Assembly: GCF_026340095.1 (NCBI RefSeq)
Contig: NZ_JAPEPO010000001.1
Location: forward strand, 3,130,501 to 3,194,500
Reading direction: 5' to 3'
Length of the DNA stretch: 64,000 nt
Source of the DNA: Streptomyces sp. NBC_01446
Lineage (GTDB): Bacteria > Actinomycetota > Actinomycetes > Streptomycetales > Streptomycetaceae
Below, piece by piece: positions 36,227 to 45,023 of this stretch. The notes under the pieces are model-generated. The model made no database searches and was not told where the DNA came from. It worked only from the letters and a program-made list of their open reading frames with translations. Both the position numbers and the translations under genes were made by a program. How positions within the stretch are numbered: the stretch's first letter is position 1; every line of letters starts with the position of its first letter.

Positions 36227-36571
36227 TCAGCCGACGGGCAGGGCGCCGCCGGCGGGCAGCGAGTTGACGGGCAGGCCGCCGAGGAGCCCGGAGACCGGGT
36301 CGTGGCCCTTGGTGGGGAGGGCCTTGTGGACGGCGGGCGCGGCGGCCTTCAGGCCACCGGTGACGGCGTTCTTGCCGGCGGTCAGGGAATCGGTGCCACC
36401 GGCGGGGAGCACCTGCGCGACCTGCTCGGCGGGGAGCGTGCTGGTCACGGTGTCCAGGGCGGAGCCCGCGTCCGGGAGGGCGGGGGCGGCGGACGCGGCA
36501 CCGGCGCCCGCGGCGGCGAAGGCGGCACCGAGGGCGGCGACACCGAGGGTCTTGACGGCAGACTGCTTCAT
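36227..36571 (-). CDS. Small exported Ala/Pro-rich protein
   Basis: 114 aa with signal peptide (MKQSAVKTLGVAALGAAFA region; cleavage near GAASA-APA). The mature protein is Cys-free and low in charged residues, with short GGLPV/GGALPV-type repeats at the end (DPVSGLLGGLPVNSLPAGG). It resembles the exported protein at 29956-30372 in composition more than in alignment. ATG at 36571 is used. Function unknown; probable wall or hyphal-surface protein. Confidence 0.82.
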   Translation of the reverse strand: MKQSAVKTLGVAALGAAFAAAGAGAASAAPALPDAGSALDTVTSTLPAEQVAQVLPAGGTDSLTAGKNAVTGGLKAAAPAVHKALPTKGHDPVSGLLGGLPVNSLPAGGALPVG

Positions 36572-36713
36572 TATGAAATGAGTCCTCGTGAACGGGGGCT
36601 TGAGCGGTCCACGACCGTAAACACGCGTCAGGGCGCGTTGCAAACAGCGAAATACGCGCGGAAGCGGCCGGGAGTTAATGTTCCCGGCCGCTTCAAATTC
36701 GCACAAACAGGCG

Positions 36714-37871
36714 CTACTGCTCGACAGAACCCCTGGTCGAGGCGGTCTGACGGAACAGCCATTCGGATTTCAACTCGGCATATCCCGGCTTGATGACGTC
36801 ATTGATCATGGCCAGTCGTTCATCGAAAGGAATGAATGCTGATTTCATCGCATTGACAGTGAACCACTGCATGTCGTCGAGCGTGTAGCCGAAGGCGTCG
36901 ACCAGGTGCTCGAACTCGCGGCTCATGCTGGTGCCGGACATGAGGCGGTTGTCCGTGTTCACCGTGGCGCGGAAGTGCAGCTTACGGAGCAGGCCGATGG
37001 GGTGGGCCTCGTAGGAGTCGGCGGCGCCCGTCTGGAGGTTGGAGCTCGGGCACATCTCCAGGGGGATGCGCTTGTCGCGTACGTAGGAGGCGAGGCGGCC
37101 GAGCTTGACCATGCCGTCGTCCTCGACCTTGATGTCGTCGATGATCCGCACGCCGTGGCCGAGGCGGTCGGCGCCGCACCACTGGAGCGCCTGCCAGATG
37201 GACGGCAGGCCGAAGGCCTCGCCCGCGTGGATCGTGAAGTGGTTGTTCTCGCGCTTGAGGTACTCGAAGGCGTCGAGGTGGCGGGTGGGAGGGAAACCGG
37301 CCTCGGCGCCCGCGATGTCGAAGCCGACGACTCCGGTGTCGCGGTAGCGGTTGGCGAGTTCGGCGATCTCCAGGGCGCGGGCCGCGTGCCGCATGGCGGT
37401 GAGCAGGGCGCCCACGCGGATGCGGTGGCCGTTGGCCTTGGCGCGCCGCTCGCCTTCCCGGAAGCCCGAGTTGACCGCCTCGACGACCTCTTCGAGGGTG
37501 AGGCCCTGTTCGAGGTGCTGCTCGGGGGCGTAGCGGATCTCGGCGTAGGCGACGCCGTCCTCGGCGAGGTCCTCGGCGCACTCGGCGGCGACCCGGAACA
37601 GCGCCTCGCGGGTCTGCATGACGGCGCAGGTGTGGGCGAAGGTCTCCAGGTAGCGCTCGAGGGAGCCGGAGTCGGCGGCCTCGCGGAACCAGATGCCGAG
37701 CTTGTCTGGGTCGGTCTCCGGGAGGTTCTCGTAGCCCTGTTCCAGGGCGAGTTCGACGATGGTGCCGGGGCGAAGCCCGCCGTCGAGGTGGTCGTGCAGC
37801 AGCACCTTGGGGGCGCGAACGATCTGCTCGGGGGTCGGAATCTGCGAGTTTCCGCTGGTCTGGCTCGTCAT
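36714..37871 (-). CDS. add: Adenosine deaminase
   Basis: Converts adenosine and deoxyadenosine to inosine and deoxyinosine, which feed PNP. 385 aa with the zinc ligands His26 and His28 in LLHDHLDGG, the catalytic HAGEAFG block, DRLGHGVRI and [11 protein letters not shown]. Same length as other Streptomyces Add. ATG at 37871 with a -10 box 6 nt upstream, likely leaderless, and the shared palindrome just upstream. Faces away from the hydrolase gene. Confidence 0.94.
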   Translation of the reverse strand: MTSQTSGNSQIPTPEQIVRAPKVLLHDHLDGGLRPGTIVELALEQGYENLPETDPDKLGIWFREAADSGSLERYLETFAHTCAVMQTREALFRVAAECAEDLAEDGVAYAEIRYAPEQHLEQGLTLEEVVEAVNSGFREGERRAKANGHRIRVGALLTAMRHAARALEIAELANRYRDTGVVGFDIAGAEAGFPPTRHLDAFEYLKRENNHFTIHAGEAFGLPSIWQALQWCGADRLGHGVRIIDDIKVEDDGMVKLGRLASYVRDKRIPLEMCPSSNLQTGAADSYEAHPIGLLRKLHFRATVNTDNRLMSGTSMSREFEHLVDAFGYTLDDMQWFTVNAMKSAFIPFDERLAMINDVIKPGYAELKSEWLFRQTASTRGSVEQ

Positions 37872-37877
37872 TTCGGC

Positions 37878-37900
37878 ACTCTAACGCCTACGCGCGTAGA
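37878..37900 (-). promoter_or_regulatory. add: add operator and leaderless promoter
   Basis: On the minus strand TCTACGCGCGTAGG (37887-37900) is followed by the -10 TAGAGT (37878-37883), 6 nt before the ATG. Same layout as PNP and deoC. Confidence 0.78.
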
Positions 37901-37984
37901 TACCGGGTGGCGTCCGCCTGTCGATACGTAACAGTGACCCTGCGGACGGGTGGCGTACACCGTGCCTTCTGACACTGTTCTGTC

Positions 37985-38743
37985 ATGGGACAGCAAGCGA
38001 CGACGGTCCGTGAGGCCCGGCTCGGGAAGGCGGTGGGGCCCGTCCCCGCGACGGTGAGCGGTGTGGTCCTGCTGCTTCCCGCGGGCGCGGAGACCTCCGC
38101 GCGCAGACCGTCACCGCTGGCCTCGGCGACCGTACGGCCCCTGGGGCGCGCTCTCGCGCGCGAGGGGCGGCGGGACGGCCTTGCGGCGCATGTCGTGCAC
38201 TACCGCAGTCGCGGCTGGAACGGCGCGCAGGCGCAGCTCGCACGCGACGCCGACTGGGCGGCGGACGAGGCCGTGCGGCGCTACGGCGACGTCCCCGTCT
38301 GCCTCGTCGGGGTCGACATGGGCGCCCGGGCGGCGCTGCACGCGGGCGGGCACAGCGCGGTCAACTCGGTGCTCGCGCTTGCCCCTTGGCTGCCCGAGGA
38401 GGACGTCGCCGCGCCCCCCGAACCGGTGAAACAGCTCGTGGGCCGCCGCGTCCTGATCGTGCACGGCACGAACGACGAGCGCACGGATCCCGAGCTGTCG
38501 TTCCGCCTGGCCGCCCGCGCGAAGAAGTCCAACCGCGACACCTGCCGTTTCGAGGTGCACTCCGACGGCCACGCGCTCCACCAGCACCGCACCGAAGTCC
38601 ACGCCCTGGCCCGCGACTTCGTCCTCGGTTCGCTCTTCGACCGGGCGTTCTCGCGCCCGGTGCAGGACGCGCTCGCCGCGCCGCCGCCGCTGGGGCTGCG
38701 GATGCCGCTGGCCTCGGGCTTCGGCAGGTCCCTGGGGCGGTGA
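37985..38743 (+). CDS. Alpha/beta-hydrolase (dienelactone-hydrolase-like), Asp at the nucleophile position
   Basis: 252 aa, alpha/beta-hydrolase fold: GVVLLLPAGAETSARR, the elbow CLVGVDMGARAALH and a distal VLIVHGTNDERTDP with the acid, plus DGHALHQH with the His. The usual elbow GxSxG reads GVDMG: Ser is replaced by Asp. This could make it dehalogenase-like or non-hydrolytic. Cytoplasmic; ATG at 37985, divergent from add with 113 bp between. Substrate unknown. Confidence 0.82.
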   Translation: MGQQATTVREARLGKAVGPVPATVSGVVLLLPAGAETSARRPSPLASATVRPLGRALAREGRRDGLAAHVVHYRSRGWNGAQAQLARDADWAADEAVRRYGDVPVCLVGVDMGARAALHAGGHSAVNSVLALAPWLPEEDVAAPPEPVKQLVGRRVLIVHGTNDERTDPELSFRLAARAKKSNRDTCRFEVHSDGHALHQHRTEVHALARDFVLGSLFDRAFSRPVQDALAAPPPLGLRMPLASGFGRSLGR

Positions 38744-39715
38744 CTACTCCTCCGCGCGGGTCCACTCGGAGAGCAGTTTGCCGCGCCGGGAGAGAAGGAA
38801 CTTCTTGAACGCGGCGACCGGCGGGGTGTCCGGATGCCCGTCGAGCCAGGCCACGCCGATCTCGCGTACCGCCCGCTGGCCGGTCACCGTCAGCTCCACG
38901 ACTCCCGGGCGCGGTACGGCCGGTGGCGGCAGGAGCGCCACGCCGAGGCCCGCCGCGACCAGGCCGCGCAGGGTCTCCGTCTCCTCGCCCTCGAAGGCGA
39001 TGCGCGGCCTGAACCCCGCCTCCGTGCACAGGCCGTCGGTGATGCGGCGCAGTCCGTAGCCGGGTTCGAGGGTCACGAACGTCTCGTCGGCCGCCTCCGC
39101 GAGACGGACGCGCTTGCGGCCCGCGAGGCGGTGCTCGTCGGGGACGACCAGACGCAGGCGCTGCTCGTCGAGGCGGCGCGCGACGAGGCCGGGCGCGTCG
39201 GGGATGGGAGAGGTGAGACAGAGGTCGAGTTCGCCGGCGCGCAGGCGCTCCAGCATCGCCTCGCCGTAGTTCTGGACGAGGCTGAAGCGGATGCCGGGGT
39301 GGTCGGCGCGGAAGGCGCGGATCAGGCCGGGGACGGTCTCGGAGCCCATGGTGTGCAGGAAGCCGAAGGCGACCTTGCCCGACGCGGGGTCGGCGTCGGC
39401 CCGTACCGACTCGGCGGCGCGGCCGACCTCGGCGAGCGCCTTGTCGACGGACGTGAGGAACGTGCGGCCCGCCGGGGTGAGCGAGACGGTGCGGCCGTGG
39501 CGCGCGAACAGCTCCACGCCGAGGTCCTGTTCGAGGCGGACCAGGGCGCGCGACAGCGTCGACTGGGGGATCTCCAGCTCGTGCGCGGCCCGCGTGACGT
39601 GCTCGGTGCGGGCGACCGCGGCGAAGTACGACAGGCGTGGCGCGAGCGTCGTCACGATGTCTTCTGTGTCACTGGACGGTGACAGACGAGCCTCTGAACT
39701 CTGCTTATGCGCCAT
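38744..39715 (-). CDS. LysR-family transcriptional regulator
   Basis: 323 aa. N-terminal winged helix (SYFAAVARTEHVTRAAHELEIPQSTLSRAL) and a LysR substrate-binding domain (VAFGFLHTMGSETVPGLIRAF, then ELDLCLTSPI). Divergent from an MFS gene with the operator between, so it most likely controls that exporter and itself. ATG 39715 (MAHKQSSE) is preferred; the first ATG at 39751 lies inside the likely operator. Confidence 0.9.
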   Translation of the reverse strand: MAHKQSSEARLSPSSDTEDIVTTLAPRLSYFAAVARTEHVTRAAHELEIPQSTLSRALVRLEQDLGVELFARHGRTVSLTPAGRTFLTSVDKALAEVGRAAESVRADADPASGKVAFGFLHTMGSETVPGLIRAFRADHPGIRFSLVQNYGEAMLERLRAGELDLCLTSPIPDAPGLVARRLDEQRLRLVVPDEHRLAGRKRVRLAEAADETFVTLEPGYGLRRITDGLCTEAGFRPRIAFEGEETETLRGLVAAGLGVALLPPPAVPRPGVVELTVTGQRAVREIGVAWLDGHPDTPPVAAFKKFLLSRRGKLLSEWTRAEE

Positions 39716-39736
39716 AGGATCGATTATGGCGTTTTC

Positions 39737-39751
39737 ATGCATTGGACGCAT
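39737..39751. promoter_or_regulatory. LysR-type operator in the divergent lysR/MFS promoter
   Basis: ATGC-ATTGGAC-GCAT, an inverted repeat of the T-N11-A kind, centred 34 bp before the MFS ATG. TACGTT, 6 nt before that ATG, is a likely leaderless -10 for the MFS gene. Confidence 0.55.
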
Positions 39752-39777
39752 GAAAGACGCAGGCCTACGTTCGAGAC

Positions 39778-41067
39778 ATGCCTCCTGCCAGTAGCGGGGC
39801 GACCGTCACCCACGCGGTCGCCGCCCGTAAGCCGTCGTCCCCCGAAGCCACCGACACCCGTCTGAACCCGGGCGGACCCGGCTACCGCCGGATGAGTTTC
39901 GCCCTCTTCCTGGCCGGGGTCGCGACCTTCGCCCTGCTCTACTCCACGCAGGCCCTGCTCCCCCTCGTCTCCGCGGACTTCGGCGTCAGCGCGAGCGCCG
40001 CGAGCTGGACGGTGTCCGGCGCGACGGGCGCGCTCGCCCTGTGTGTCCTGCCGCTGAGCGCCCTGTCGGAGCGGTTCGGGCGGCGCACCGTGATGACGGC
40101 GTCCCTGTCGGTGGCGGTCGCGGTCGGCCTGCTCGTGCCGTTCGCGCCCTCGCTCGGGGCGCTGATCGCGCTGCGGGCGCTCCAGGGCGCCGCTCTCGCC
40201 GGTCTGCCGGCCTCCGCGATGGCGTATCTCGCGGAGGAGGTGCGGCCCAAGGCGCTGGTCGCCGCGATCGGCCTGTTCGTGGCGGGCAACTCCATCGGCG
40301 GGATGAGCGGCCGGGTCATCACCGGGTGGGTCGCGCAGGAGTGGGGCTGGCGCGCGGCGGTCGGCACGATCGGCGTGATCGCCGTGGCGTGCGCGGTCGC
40401 GTTCCGGCTGCTGCTGCCCCAGCCGCGGCACTTCACCCCCGGCTCGCTGCGGCCTCGGGTGCTGGCCCGCACGGTGCGCGGCCACCTCGCGAACCCGCTG
40501 CTGTGCCGTCTGTACGTGATCGGCGCCCTGTTCATGACGGTCTTCGGCGCCGTGTACACGGTGATCGGCTACCGGCTCACGGCCGCGCCGTTCTCGCTCC
40601 CGCAGGGCATCATCGGCTCGATCTTCCTGGTGTACCTGGTGGGTACGGTCTCCTCGGCCGCGGCCGGCAAGCTCGTCGCGCGGCTCGGGCGGCGCGGGGC
40701 GCTGTACCTGGCGGTGGGCACGACGGCGTCCGGGCTGCTCATCTCGCTCGGCGACTCGATCGCCATGGTGCTGCTCGGCCTCCTCCTGATCACGGCCGGG
40801 TTCTTCGCGGGGCACGCGGTGGCCTCGTCCTCGGTCAGCCACACGGCGACGCACGGGCGGGCGCAGGCGTCCGCGCTGTACCAGTCCGTGTACTACATCG
40901 GCTCCAGCGTGGGCGGCACGCTCGGCGCGGTGGCCTTCCACGCGGGCGGCTGGGCCGGGACCGTGGCCCTCGGCCTGGTGGCGGTGCTCGGCGTCGTGTC
41001 GGTGACCCTGTGGGGCTCGCACGCGGCGCGCGTGCAGCAGCGGCAGACGCTCGTTGCGGCGCACTGA
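39778..41067 (+). CDS. MFS transporter (YnfM-like)
   Basis: 429 aa, 12 predicted membrane helices from residue ~40, with the MFS loop LSERFGRRTVM between helices 2 and 3. Residues 1-38 are a polar cytoplasmic extension. Drug or metabolite export is likely; the substrate cannot be told. Controlled by the adjacent LysR gene in the usual pairing. A long perfect hairpin follows. Confidence 0.9.
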   Translation: MPPASSGATVTHAVAARKPSSPEATDTRLNPGGPGYRRMSFALFLAGVATFALLYSTQALLPLVSADFGVSASAASWTVSGATGALALCVLPLSALSERFGRRTVMTASLSVAVAVGLLVPFAPSLGALIALRALQGAALAGLPASAMAYLAEEVRPKALVAAIGLFVAGNSIGGMSGRVITGWVAQEWGWRAAVGTIGVIAVACAVAFRLLLPQPRHFTPGSLRPRVLARTVRGHLANPLLCRLYVIGALFMTVFGAVYTVIGYRLTAAPFSLPQGIIGSIFLVYLVGTVSSAAAGKLVARLGRRGALYLAVGTTASGLLISLGDSIAMVLLGLLLITAGFFAGHAVASSSVSHTATHGRAQASALYQSVYYIGSSVGGTLGAVAFHAGGWAGTVALGLVAVLGVVSVTLWGSHAARVQQRQTLVAAH

Positions 41068-41083
41068 CGCTGCCCGGATCTTG

Positions 41084-41136
41084 CTGACAACGGCCCCCGG
41101 ACCGGTGTATTTCGCCGGTCCGGGGGCCGTTGTCAG
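41084..41136 (+). terminator. Terminator of the MFS gene
   Basis: 22-bp perfect inverted repeat (41084-41105 with 41115-41136) and a 9-nt loop rich in T. The strongest hairpin of the window. Confidence 0.9.
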
Positions 41137-41216
41137 TGCCCTGCGGTAGCTTCCGAAGTGCTGGGACTTGCATGGACTTTCGGGACTTGCCAGAAGCCGC
41201 AGGGCGGGGTGTGGAC

Positions 41217-42209
41217 ATGAGTGACATCGCAGGGACGACCACCGAGCTGGACGTCCGTCTCGAGAAGTACCGGGTCGAGCTGACCGGGTACTGCTACCGG
41301 ATGCTGGGCTCCGCCTTCGAGGCCGAGGACGCGGTGCAGGACACGATGGTCCGCGCCTGGCGCAGCTTCGACAAGTTCGAGGGCCGCTCCAGCCTGCGGT
41401 CCTGGCTGTACCGCATCGCGACGAACGTCTGCCTGGACATGCTGAACGCGGGCAACAAGCGGGCCCGTCCGATGGACCTGACGGCGGCGGCGCCGCTGGC
41501 GCAGGCGGCGCTCACACCCCGGCCGGACAACGTGTGGCTGGAGCCGATGCCGGACGCGCGCGTGCTGCCGACCGTGCACGACCCCGCGGAGGCGGCGGTG
41601 GCGCGGGAGTCGGTGCGCCTCGCCTTCGTGGCGGCGCTCCAGCAGCTGCCCGCCAAGCAGCGGGCCGTGCTCATCCTGCGCGAGGTCCTGGCCTGGAAGG
41701 CGCAGGAGGTCGCCGAGCTCCTCGACACGTCGGTGGCGTCGGTGAACAGCGCGCTCCAGCGGGCCCGCGCCACGCTCGCCGAGGCCCCGGTCGAGACGAA
41801 GGGCGCCGACAGCGAGCTGGACGAGGAGCACCAGGCGCTCCTGGAGCGCTATGTCGCGGCGTTCGAGGGATACGACATGAAGGCCCTCACGGCGCTGCTC
41901 GCCGAGGACGCCATCATGACCATGCCGCCGTTCGACCTGTGGCTGCGCGGCACGCCGGACATCACGGGCTTCATGACGACGATCGGCGCCTCATGTGCCG
42001 ACAGCCGGCTGGTGCCCGTCGAGGCCAACGGCTCGCCCGCGTTCGCCCACTACAAGCCCGACCCGGACAAGGGCGGGTTCGCGCCGTGGGCCGTCCAGGT
42101 CCTGGAGATCTCAGAGGGCCGGATCACCGGACTCCACTGCTTCCTGGACACGGCCCGCTACTTCCCGCTGTTCGGTCTGCCGCTCCATCTCGACGACCAG
42201 CCCGCCTAG
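41217..42209 (+). CDS. ECF sigma factor with SnoaL-like C-terminal domain (SigG/SigJ type)
   Basis: 330 aa. Sigma region 2 (YCYRMLGSAFEAEDAVQDTMVRAWRSFDKFEGRSSLRSWLYRIATN) and region 4 (LPAKQRAVLILREVLAWKAQEVAELLDTSVASVNSALQRARATL) are complete. A NTF2/SnoaL-like domain of ~115 residues follows (LERYVAAFEGYDMKALTALLAEDAIMTMPP), as in the actinobacterial SigG class where the extra domain replaces an anti-sigma factor. I choose ATG 41217 (MSDIAGTTTELD) because it has GGGG upstream; an earlier ATG is at 41172. Its 3' 99 bp overlap an antisense STAS gene. Confidence 0.9.
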   Translation: MSDIAGTTTELDVRLEKYRVELTGYCYRMLGSAFEAEDAVQDTMVRAWRSFDKFEGRSSLRSWLYRIATNVCLDMLNAGNKRARPMDLTAAAPLAQAALTPRPDNVWLEPMPDARVLPTVHDPAEAAVARESVRLAFVAALQQLPAKQRAVLILREVLAWKAQEVAELLDTSVASVNSALQRARATLAEAPVETKGADSELDEEHQALLERYVAAFEGYDMKALTALLAEDAIMTMPPFDLWLRGTPDITGFMTTIGASCADSRLVPVEANGSPAFAHYKPDPDKGGFAPWAVQVLEISEGRITGLHCFLDTARYFPLFGLPLHLDDQPA

Positions 42210-42515
42210 GCCGGGCAGGCCGACCAGCTGAAGCAGGGCCCACAGGGCCGGGGACGGATCGCGCAGCCGCAGTCCTGACCCGGCCCTGCGGGCGGCGAGC
42301 TGCATCCGGGCGAGCGCGTCCACGGTGGCGAGGTCGGCCGTGGTGACGGCCGCGACGTCGCAGACGACGTCGCGTGCGGGGACGCGGGTGCACGCCGTGC
42401 GCACCTGCTCGCACAGGTGCGGCACGTCGCCGCGGCGCAGGGGGCCGGCGAGAGCCAGGTCGGGACGTCGGGAAACAGCCACGCAGGGGAGACCTGCCCG
42501 GCGGCGGGAACTCAT
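42111..42515 (-). CDS. STAS-domain protein (anti-sigma-factor antagonist-like)
   Basis: 134 aa if started at ATG 42515 (MSSRRRAGLPCVAVS); longer starts up to 42569 exist. The sequence ALAGPLRRGDVPHLCEQVR and RDVVCDVAAVTTADLATVDALARMQLAARR fits a STAS domain, where the Ser/Thr that is phosphorylated would be in the TTADLATVDAL loop (Thr replaces the usual Ser). The last ~33 codons lie antisense inside the sigma-factor gene. A functional link (partner switching) with sigma control is possible but unproven. Confidence 0.7.
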   Translation of the reverse strand: MSSRRRAGLPCVAVSRRPDLALAGPLRRGDVPHLCEQVRTACTRVPARDVVCDVAAVTTADLATVDALARMQLAARRAGSGLRLRDPSPALWALLQLVGLPGLGGLVVEMERQTEQREVAGRVQEAVESGDPAL

Positions 42516-42669
42516 CGGCGGTCCGGCCGCGCGCCCAGTGCCGTGCGTCACGTTCCCCATGTGTCGCACGCATCACGTTGACCCCGCGTCGGGTGCCCTC
42601 CGACGCTATGGGGATGCTCCTTGATCGCGTACCTGCTCAGCCGTCCGCACGACGCCGGCAGGGGGCATC

Positions 42670-43593
42670 GTGGCAGGGGTGCTGAACGGGTTCGCCGTCA
42701 TCGCGGTGGTCATCGCCGTCGGCTTCCTGATCGGCAAGCGCGGCTATCTCGGGGACAACGGCCGCGAGGTCCTCACCAAGCTCGCCTTCCATGTCGCCAC
42801 GCCCGCGCTCCTGTTCACGACGCTCGCGAAGGCCGACCTCTCGGTGATCCTGTCGCCGCGGCTGCTGGTGACGGCGCTGAGCACGGCGGCGGCCGCCGGC
42901 GTGTTCATCGCGGTGGGCGTCGCGCGCCGGTGGGGCGTGGGGCGGACGACGATCGGCGCCCTGTGCTCCAGCTACGTCAATTCGGGGAACCTCGGCATCC
43001 CCATCGCCGTGTACGTCCTCGGCGACGCCTCGCTGGTCGCGCCCGTGCTGCTCTTCCAGCAGATCGTGGTGACGCCGGTAGCGATGACGGTCCTCGATCT
43101 GTCCGAGGCCGGGGAGAGGCAGTCGCTGTGGCGGCGGCTCGTCACACCGCTGCGCAACCCGATCGCGGTCGGCGCGCTCGCGGGCGTGATCGTGGCGGCG
43201 ACGGGGTGGACGGTGCCGGGGCCGGTCTTCAACCCGGTCGATCTGATCGGCAAGATGTCCGTGCCGGTGGTGCTGCTCGCGTACGGGATCTCGCTGTGCG
43301 GGAGTTCGCTGCCGGCCCGGCGCGGTTCCGACCGGGTCCCGGTGCTGCTGTCGGTGGCCCTGAAGTCGGTGGGCCAGCCCGCGGTGGCGTGGGTACTCGC
43401 GGCGGGCGTCTTCGGCCTGCGGGGCGCGTCACTCCTGGACGTGGTGGTGACGTCGGCGCTCCCGGCCGCGCAGAACCTCTTCACCTACGCCTCGCGCTAC
43501 AACGTCGCGGAGAGGCTGGCGAGGGAGTCGATCCTGCTGTCCACGCTGGCGTCGGTGCCGGCGCTGGTGGTGGTCGCGGCGTTGCTGGGGTGA
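42670..43593 (+). CDS. AEC-family (auxin-efflux-carrier-like) transporter
   Basis: 307 aa with ten predicted helices in two five-helix halves, the second starting near residue 165 (RNPIAVGALAGVIVAATGW). Conserved TKLAFHVATPALLFTTLA and SSYVNSGNLGIPIA (a conserved Asn-Ser-Gly break in the membrane) fit the AEC family, which moves organic acids or amino acids. GTG start at 42670 with AGGGGG upstream. The substrate is unknown. It converges on deoA. Confidence 0.88.
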   Translation: MAGVLNGFAVIAVVIAVGFLIGKRGYLGDNGREVLTKLAFHVATPALLFTTLAKADLSVILSPRLLVTALSTAAAAGVFIAVGVARRWGVGRTTIGALCSSYVNSGNLGIPIAVYVLGDASLVAPVLLFQQIVVTPVAMTVLDLSEAGERQSLWRRLVTPLRNPIAVGALAGVIVAATGWTVPGPVFNPVDLIGKMSVPVVLLAYGISLCGSSLPARRGSDRVPVLLSVALKSVGQPAVAWVLAAGVFGLRGASLLDVVVTSALPAAQNLFTYASRYNVAERLARESILLSTLASVPALVVVAALLG

Positions 43594-43652
43594 GCCGAAC
43601 GGGACCGGCGGAGGTCCACCGATCCCGTTCACCCGAATGAGGAAACCCCAGG

Positions 43653-44930
43653 TCAGCCGATGCGTTCCCGCACGACCGGCGTGGCCTCGAACGTCGTCCC
43701 CGGGGCCGCGATGTCGTACGAGCCCTCGACGGACTCAAGGGCGTACCCGAAGCGCTCCGGGGTGTCCGTGTGCAGGGTCATGAGGGGCTGGCCCTCCGTC
43801 ACCGAGTCGCCCGGCTTGGCGTGGAGTTCGACGCCGGCGGCGGCCTGCACCACGTCCTCCTTGCGGGCGCGGCCCGCGCCGAGGCGCCAGGCGGCGACGC
43901 CGATGTCGTACGCGTCGAGGCGGGTCAGGACGCCGGACTTCCCGGCCACCACCACGTGCTGCTCGCGGGACGTGGGCAGCGCCGCGTCCGGGTCGCCGCC
44001 CTGCGCGGCGATCATGCGGCGCCAGACGTCCATCGCGGAGCCGTCGGCGAGGGCCTTCGCCGGGTCGGCGTCCTTGATGCCCGCGGCGTCGAGCATCTCG
44101 CGGGCCAGGGCGAGGGTGAGCTCGACGACGTCGGCGGGGCCGCCGCCCGCAAGCACCTCGACGGACTCGCGGACTTCGAGGGCGTTGCCGGCGGTAAGGC
44201 CGAGGGGCGTCGACATGTCGGTGAGCAGTGCGACGGTGCGCACGCCGCTGTCGGTGCCCAACTCGACCATGGTGGAGGCGAGTTCGCGGGCGTCCTCGAT
44301 CGTCTTCATGAACGCGCCGGTGCCGACCTTGACGTCGAGGACGAGCGAGCCGGTGCCCTCGGCGATCTTCTTCGACATGATCGAGGAGGCGATGAGCGGG
44401 ATCGCCTCGACGGTGCCGGTGACGTCGCGCAGCGCGTAGAGCTTCTTGTCGGCGGGGGCGAGCCCGTCACCGGCCGCGCAGATCACGGAGCCGACGGTGT
44501 CGAGGACGTTCAGCATCTCGTCGTTGGACAGCAGGGCGCGCCAGCCGGGAATGGACTCCAGCTTGTCGAGGGTGCCGCCGGTGTGGCCGAGGCCGCGGCC
44601 GGAGAGCTGCGGGACGGCGGCGCCGCACGCGGCGACCAGCGGGGCGAGCGGCAGCGTGATCTTGTCGCCGACGCCTCCGGTGGAGTGCTTGTCGGCGGTC
44701 GGGCGGGACAGGGACGAGAAGTCCATGCGCTCGCCGGAGGCGATCATCGCGGCGGTCCAGCGGGCGATCTCCGTACGGTTCATGCCGTTGAGGAGGATCG
44801 CCATGGCGAGCGCCGACATCTGCTCGTCGGCGACGACGCCGCGCGTGTACGCGTCGATGACCCAGTCGATCTGCTCGTCACTGAGTTCGCCCCGGTCCCG
44901 CTTGGTCCGGATGACGGAGATGACGTCCAT
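43653..44930 (-). CDS. deoA: Thymidine phosphorylase
   Basis: Splits thymidine and deoxyuridine with phosphate to base and deoxyribose-1-phosphate. 425 aa. Signatures include LSRPTADKHSTGGVGDKITL (phosphate loop), SGRGLGHTGGTLDKLESIPG and a Lys/Ser-rich VTGTVEAIPLIASSIMSKK stretch. ATG 44930 follows GGAAGGA; the 15-codon extension is not plausible. It is separated from cdd by a terminator and has its own operator/promoter, so it can be turned on alone. Confidence 0.95.
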   Translation of the reverse strand: MDVISVIRTKRDRGELSDEQIDWVIDAYTRGVVADEQMSALAMAILLNGMNRTEIARWTAAMIASGERMDFSSLSRPTADKHSTGGVGDKITLPLAPLVAACGAAVPQLSGRGLGHTGGTLDKLESIPGWRALLSNDEMLNVLDTVGSVICAAGDGLAPADKKLYALRDVTGTVEAIPLIASSIMSKKIAEGTGSLVLDVKVGTGAFMKTIEDARELASTMVELGTDSGVRTVALLTDMSTPLGLTAGNALEVRESVEVLAGGGPADVVELTLALAREMLDAAGIKDADPAKALADGSAMDVWRRMIAAQGGDPDAALPTSREQHVVVAGKSGVLTRLDAYDIGVAAWRLGAGRARKEDVVQAAAGVELHAKPGDSVTEGQPLMTLHTDTPERFGYALESVEGSYDIAAPGTTFEATPVVRERIG

Positions 44931-44963
44931 GGCGTTGTCCTTCCGCAGGTGGCAGCAGGCCGA

Positions 44964-44979
44964 CTCTACGCGCATAGAG
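44964..44979 (-). promoter_or_regulatory. deoA: deoA operator/promoter
   Basis: CTCTACGCGCATAGAG, the shared palindrome with one mismatched pair. On the minus strand the last half TAGAGT is itself a good -10, giving a start ~27 nt before the ribosome site. Confidence 0.7.
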
Positions 44980-44994
44980 CGACCCGTTGAAAGC

Positions 44995-45018
44995 GGCCCC
45001 GCCCAACAGGGCGGGGCC
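44995..45018 (-). terminator. Terminator of the BMP-ABC-cdd operon
   Basis: GGCCCCGCCC / GGGCGGGGCC with AACA loop, 10-bp perfect stem between the cdd stop and the deoA promoter. Confidence 0.82.
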
Positions 45019-45023
45019 TTCGG

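Noticed and set aside
41130..41216. Longer start of the SnoaL-type sigma factor at 41130
   Set aside because: It would begin inside the MFS-gene terminator stem.
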